64,000 bases of DNA from Monodelphis domestica (Eukaryota > Chordata > Mammalia > Didelphimorphia > Didelphidae): assembly GCF_027887165.1 (NCBI RefSeq), contig NC_077231.1, positions 186,852,103-186,916,102 on the forward strand. The letters are read 5' to 3'. A program made the position numbers and the translations under genes. Shown piece after piece: positions 46,446 through 64,000 of the stretch (position 1 is its first letter; each line of letters opens with the position of its first letter). The notes under the pieces were generated by a model. It saw only the letters and a list, made by a program, of their open reading frames with translations, had not been told where the DNA came from and did no database searches.

Positions 46446-46736
46446 TTAGCCAGTACCAAATTGTTTAGATGACTGCTGCCTTATAATATAGTTTGAGATC
46501 TGGGACTGCAAGGCCCCCTTCCTTTGTATTTTTTTTTTCATTATTTCCCTGGATATCCTTGATCCTTTGTTATTCCAAATGAACTTTGTTATGGTTTTTT
46601 CTAAATCAGTAAAGAAATTTTTTGGAAGTTCTATGGGTATGGCACTAAATAGATAGATATGTTTGGGTAGGATGGTCATTTTTACTATATTGGCTTGTCC
46701 TACCCATGAGCAGTTAATGTTTTTCCAATTGCTCAA
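46446..46736 (-). pseudogene. L1 ORF2 segment (copy E, inverted part)
   Basis: [20 protein letters not shown] then [20 protein letters not shown], through the thumb-region sequence to [19 protein letters not shown]. It has the same order as copy A around 2185-2470. It is separated from the neighbouring frame by a frameshift and an in-frame stop. Confidence 0.85.
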
Positions 46737-48318
46737 GTCTAGTTTTAGTTGTGTGGAGAGTGTTTTGTAGTTGTGTTCATATAGTTCCTGTGTTTGTCTC
46801 CGGAGATAGATTCCTAGGTATTTTATTTTGTCTAAGGTGATTCTGAATGACAGCTATGGAAAGTAATGAATGCTGGAGGGGATGCGGCAAATTGGGGACA
46901 TTTAATTCATTGCTGGTGGAGTTGTGAACTGATCCAACCATTCTGGAGGGCAATTTGGAACTATGCCCAAAGGGCGATGAAAGACTGTCTGCCCTTTGAT
47001 CCAGCCATAACACTGCTGGGTTTGTACCCCAAAGAGATAATTTCCTTAGAAAATAATTTCCTTAGAAAAAGACTTGTACAAGAATATTCATAGCTGCGCT
47101 CTTTGTGGTGACCAAAAATTGGAAAATGAGGGGATGCCCTTCAATAGGGGAATGGCTGAACAAATTGTGGTATATATTGGTGATGGAATACTATTGTGCT
47201 AAAAGGAATAATAAAGTGGAGGAATTCCACGGAGACTGGAACAACCTCCAGGAAGTGATACAGAGCGAAAGAAGCAGAACCAGGAAAACATTGTACACAG
47301 AGACTGATACACTGTGGTACAATCGAAGGTAATGGACTCCTCCACTAGGGACAATGCAATGTCTCTGAACAATCTGCAGGGATCTCAAAAAACACTATCC
47401 ACAAGCAGAGGATAAACTGTGAGAGTAAAAACACCGATGAAAAGCAACTGCTTGACTACAGGGGCTGAGAGGAAATGACTGAGGAGAGACTTTAAATGAA
47501 CACTCTAGTGCAAATACCAAAAACATGGAAATGGGTTCGAACCAAGAACACATGTGAAACCCAGTGGAATTGTGCGCCCCAGCTATGGGAGAAGTGGTGG
47601 GAGGGGGATGGGGGAGGAAAAGATAATGATCATTGTTTCCAATGAATAATGTTTGTAAATAACCAAATAAAATAATGTTTAAAAAGTAAAAAAAAAATCT
47701 AATAATGATAGGTAGCATATTTCCTATTATTTTATGTCTAGATCATTTTGAATTTATCTTAGTGAATGGTATAAAATACTGGTTTATATCTACTTTCTAC
47801 TGAACTTGCTTCCAGTTGCCCAGCAATTTTTACCAAATAGTGATAGCTTAACCCCAAAATCTGAACCAATGATTTTGTCAAATACATTATTGTGGTCTTT
47901 TATTTCCATTTGTTGTATGTCTTTTCTATTCCATTGTTCTATCTTTCTGTTTCTTGGCCAGTACCAGATAGTTTTGATAATTACTACTTCCTAAAATAAT
48001 TTAAAATCTGGTACTACTCAACCTCCTTTGTATTTTTTATGAATTATTTTGATATTCTTGATCATTTATTCTTCCAAATGAATTTTGTAATTATTTTTTC
48101 CAACTCAATAAATTATTTTTTGTAATTGAATTGGGATATCATTGGTAGTTTAGGTAGTATTGTTATTTTAATTAATTGGCTCTTCCCATTCATGAATTAT
48201 TAATATTTCTATAATTATTTAGATATGCCTTTATTTGTGTGAGAGTGGTTTTATAATTATGTTCTTATAGTTCCAGGATTTGTTTTGGCAGGTATACTCC
48301 AGGTATTTTATTCTATCT

Positions 48319-48321
<3 letters not shown>

Positions 48322-48371
<50 letters not shown>
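48322..48371. repeat. (GT)n microsatellite
   Basis: About 25 perfect GT units inside the minus-strand L1 copy D, extending its open frame as a histidine-threonine run on the minus strand. Confidence 0.97.
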
Positions 48372-48372
<1 letters not shown>

Positions 48373-48380
48373 AATGGAGT

Positions 48381-48797
48381 ATATGCTTCCATCTCTTCTT
48401 GTAGGACTTTGTTAGTGATACTTAAAAATACTAATGTTTTACATATGTTTACTTTATATCCTGCTACTTTACTAAATGTATTGATAGTTTCAACTAACTT
48501 AGATGAATTTCTAGGGTTTCCACATATTTTATTGTCTGCAAAGATAGTTTTATTACTTCTTTGCTCATCATTCTGATTCTTTTTTTTAAGATATGCTTCC
48601 ATCTCATCTTGAAGGACTTTGTTAGTAATATTTAAAATACTAATGCTTTACATATATTTATTTTATATCCTGCTACTTTGCTAAATTTATTGATAGTTTA
48701 ACTAACTTCTTAGATGAATTTCTAGGTTTTTCCACATATTTTATTGTCTGCAAATGGATAGTTTACTACTTCTTTGTCCATTCTGATTTTTTTTTAG
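48381..48797 (-). repeat. Tandem duplication of about 210 bp within L1 copy D
   Basis: Two units start with 'atatgcttccatctc' at 48381 and 48591 and run in register to 'tctgatttttttt' near 48588 and 48797. They differ at scattered sites, so the duplication is old. It lies next to the GT tract. Confidence 0.85.
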
Positions 48798-48820
48798 AGA
48801 AACTACAAGTTCTTATATAA

Positions 48821-49965
48821 TATACTCTAATTGTGGCCACCATTCCTGCTGGCTAGGGAGGACAGAGAATTTCTCTTTTACTCTTCCAGATTGCCCAAGG
48901 GAAAGCTCATGATATATAACTGTTATTGTTTTTTTTAATTGAAAGCAACTTTACTATTTTAAAAATATATTCAGTAACCATCAATAGCAATAAAAACATT
49001 TAAATAAATCTAAAATCTGCATGCAAAGCCACAAACTCCACAGTTTAGAATTTGTTTAAAATATGTGAATTTAAAATTTAATATTATGTATTATTCTCTT
49101 GTCTTTTCATCTCTTCATGTTTCCCTTAAATTTATTTATATTTCCAATATTTGTAATTTCTAATGACATAATTAAATCCATTGCATCCAAATATTACAAT
49201 TTATTATGCCATTGTCCCCAATCATTGCATTTGTGTTATTATAAACAAAGTTTCCATTAATATTTTCATACATACACATCTTTTGCCCCCTCAATAATCC
49301 TCCCACAATCTAATCCTAGTAATGGGATCCCCAGGATAATAAGCATGAACAGTTTTATAGCTGTTAATGTATATTTCCATCTTGTTTTCAAAAAAAAATT
49401 CGCACCTTTTGGCCTCCTTGGTCCTATCAGCATTTAATTACACCAACTTAAGTAGTCTGGTTCCCAGATAATATACATTACCAGGATCATATTTAGCTAA
49501 ATTGGTCCTTTGGCAGCAAACACAATCTATTGCCAAGACCATACTCTTTCCAAAACCAAGTCTTTCAACTTGGTCATACACCCAGTGGAACTTTTGTTCC
49601 AATGCCACAATCCTTCTGGGATGCAGGATTACTTCCATAGCATGATGCTTCTTTCAAGTCAACCTTGAATATATTAACCTTTTTCTATGTGTGTGCATGT
49701 GTGCACAATTAATATACCTTGTAATATATTATGTATGTGTGTGTATAGATAGATACATAAATATACATATCAGACATGTAGTGTATTGTATCCAATTCTG
49801 GATTATAAATTTTAGAAAAAAACAACAGAGCAGCACATCCACATAAGAGTAACCTGGGTCAATGAGAGGATCAGAAATCACATTGAGGCCAGAATAAGAA
49901 GGAAAAGAAGGATTTTACCTGCAAGTTTGTCCTTAGGCAGAGTTTGCAGTTAAAAGTATTTGTAT
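48821..49965. other. Intergenic upstream of the plus gene
   Basis: Mostly AT-rich. 49080-49400 carries text of the 'ttgtaatttctaatgacat' kind that resembles an old LINE 3' end. The 66-residue minus frame at 49438-49638 has no similarity I recognise. No exon was seen. Confidence 0.45.
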
Positions 49966-49969
49966 TTTG

Positions 49970-50353
49970 GCAAACTTGGTAGCAATTTGCCACATTTTCC
50001 ATGTGATTCACTCCAGTTGTAGTAGACAGAAAGAGCTGCCCCTCCCCAATCCGGTCCTCATCCCTTCCATCCCTAATTCACCCTACCTCCCTTTAGGGAG
50101 ACTGAAAGGAAGCTTGGAGCAGCTTTGCTATTCTACCCAGCTCCAGCTTCTGGGCTGATCCTGAGCACCAAGTCTCATGGCTGGCAGTTGCCTTCTTAGC
50201 TTCTCAGGAATACAATGCCCTCCGTCCGGGTTGCTAGGGTTACAAGAAGACGTTATACTATTCTACCAATCCTGCCCCGCTCCCTCACAGTGGATTCAAT
50301 TTGTCTTGAGGGAGGAAAAGGGTCTAGAGATTCAGGACCTTTTTTCCCGCATC
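49970..50353 (+). promoter_or_regulatory. Promoter and 5' leader of the plus gene
   Basis: The GC-rich stretch before the ATG at 50354 contains an X-box at 50230-50243. The last 110 nt would be the leader. No TATA box stands out. A partial second copy of this region lies downstream at 51286-51615. The open frame extends upstream to an ATG at 50177, but that would place the X-box inside coding sequence and lacks family similarity, so the start at 50354 is preferred. Confidence 0.65.
50230..50243 (+). promoter_or_regulatory. RFX X-box in the plus-gene promoter
   Basis: The site reads GTTGCTAGGGTTAC. Its reverse complement GTAACC-CT-AGCAAC fits the X-box consensus at every fixed position. It ends 110 nt before the ATG; the paralog's site ends 119 nt before its ATG and has the same two-base spacer. 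Confidence 0.75.
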
Positions 50354-63998
<13,645 letters not shown>

Positions 63999-64000
63999 GT

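Larger units (their letters stand above)
45768..47696. mobile_element. 5'-inverted (twin-primed) L1 (copy E)
   Basis: The left part (45768 to about 46845) is L1 ORF2 in minus orientation; the right part (about 46846-47696) is the L1 3' end in plus orientation with an A tail. The two parts meet at the same L1 position: the inverted part ends TAACATGACA and the forward part starts ATGACAGCTATGG. The whole insert is flanked by ATCTAATAATG (45757-45767 and 47697-47707). This is the classic product of twin priming during L1 integration. Frames are long (45886-46308 minus), so it is younger than copy D, which it interrupts. Confidence 0.93.
44940..48820 (-). mobile_element. Old L1 LINE, minus strand (copy D), interrupted
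   Basis: The 3' part lies at the left. 'gtagtagtattccatcacaa' and 'tttccaattcttttgcatca' (44,950-45,760) are the reverse complement of the ORF2 C-terminal end. The text resumes after copy E at 47708 and runs through reverse-transcriptase-like sequence to about 48820 ([26 protein letters not shown] on the minus strand). It is heavily mutated. A GT tract and a tandem duplication lie in the right part. Confidence 0.75.

Noticed and set aside
49438-49638. 66-residue minus-strand frame upstream of the plus gene
   Set aside because: No family resemblance and no splice or promoter context. It is likely chance in a repeat-flanked area.
50177-50353. In-frame upstream ATG at 50177 extending the plus gene by 59 residues
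   Set aside because: The extension has no similarity to the family start, and it would put the X-box inside coding sequence. The ATG at 50354 gives MKKFF as expected.

Overview
The window is vertebrate nuclear DNA, almost certainly from a marsupial. It is AT-rich and intron-dominated. It is packed with long L1 LINEs of the marsupial type, which have a long purine-rich spacer between ORF1 and ORF2. It also carries several copies of the marsupial tRNA-derived SINE (A box near 'tggctcagtgg', B box near 'ggttcaaatc'), L2 and MIR-like relics, and LTR-element fossils. No bacterial-style operons, CRISPR arrays or recognisable RNA genes are visible.

The host content is two ankyrin-repeat genes of the ANKRD26 family, arranged head to head. 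The minus-strand gene starts at 42855 and runs left. Seven exons can be placed (42632-42855, 27746-27860, 27419-27592, 25507-25613, 22696-22833, 19693-19820, 8839-8875), and it continues beyond the left edge. The plus-strand gene starts at 50354 and runs right. Five exons can be placed (50354-50628, 61119-61233, 61349-61522, 63458-63564, 63861-63998), and the window ends on the GT of its fifth donor. Exons 2 to 5 have the same length in both genes (115, 174, 107 and 138 nt) and the same phases. The proteins are about 65% identical over that part by hand count, and all frames are open. The pair therefore looks like an old inverted duplication in which both copies are kept. Each promoter has an RFX-type X-box about 110-120 nt upstream of the ATG. 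That fits the known role of ANKRD26 at centriolar distal appendages and cilia.

Layout: 1-7450, two plus-strand L1s, the first probably inserted in the second; 8839-42855, the minus gene. Its introns hold SINEs, a gag-bearing class I LTR fossil (15183-18547), a 14-3-3 zeta processed pseudogene (20724-21240), a 190-bp GGAA tract, and one L1 (about 29640-37330) split by a solo LTR, an LTR element and a SINE. An unrecognised GC-rich block lies at 39720-40310 and L2 relics at 40330-42290.

The 7.5 kb between the two first exons contains the minus-gene promoter, an old minus-strand L1, and a younger 5'-inverted L1 inside it. Intron 1 of the plus gene contains a partial tandem copy of its own promoter (51286-51615) and two large minus-strand L1s. 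Exon boundaries were read by eye from splice signals, phase and family similarity. Repeat boundaries are approximate unless a target-site duplication is quoted.
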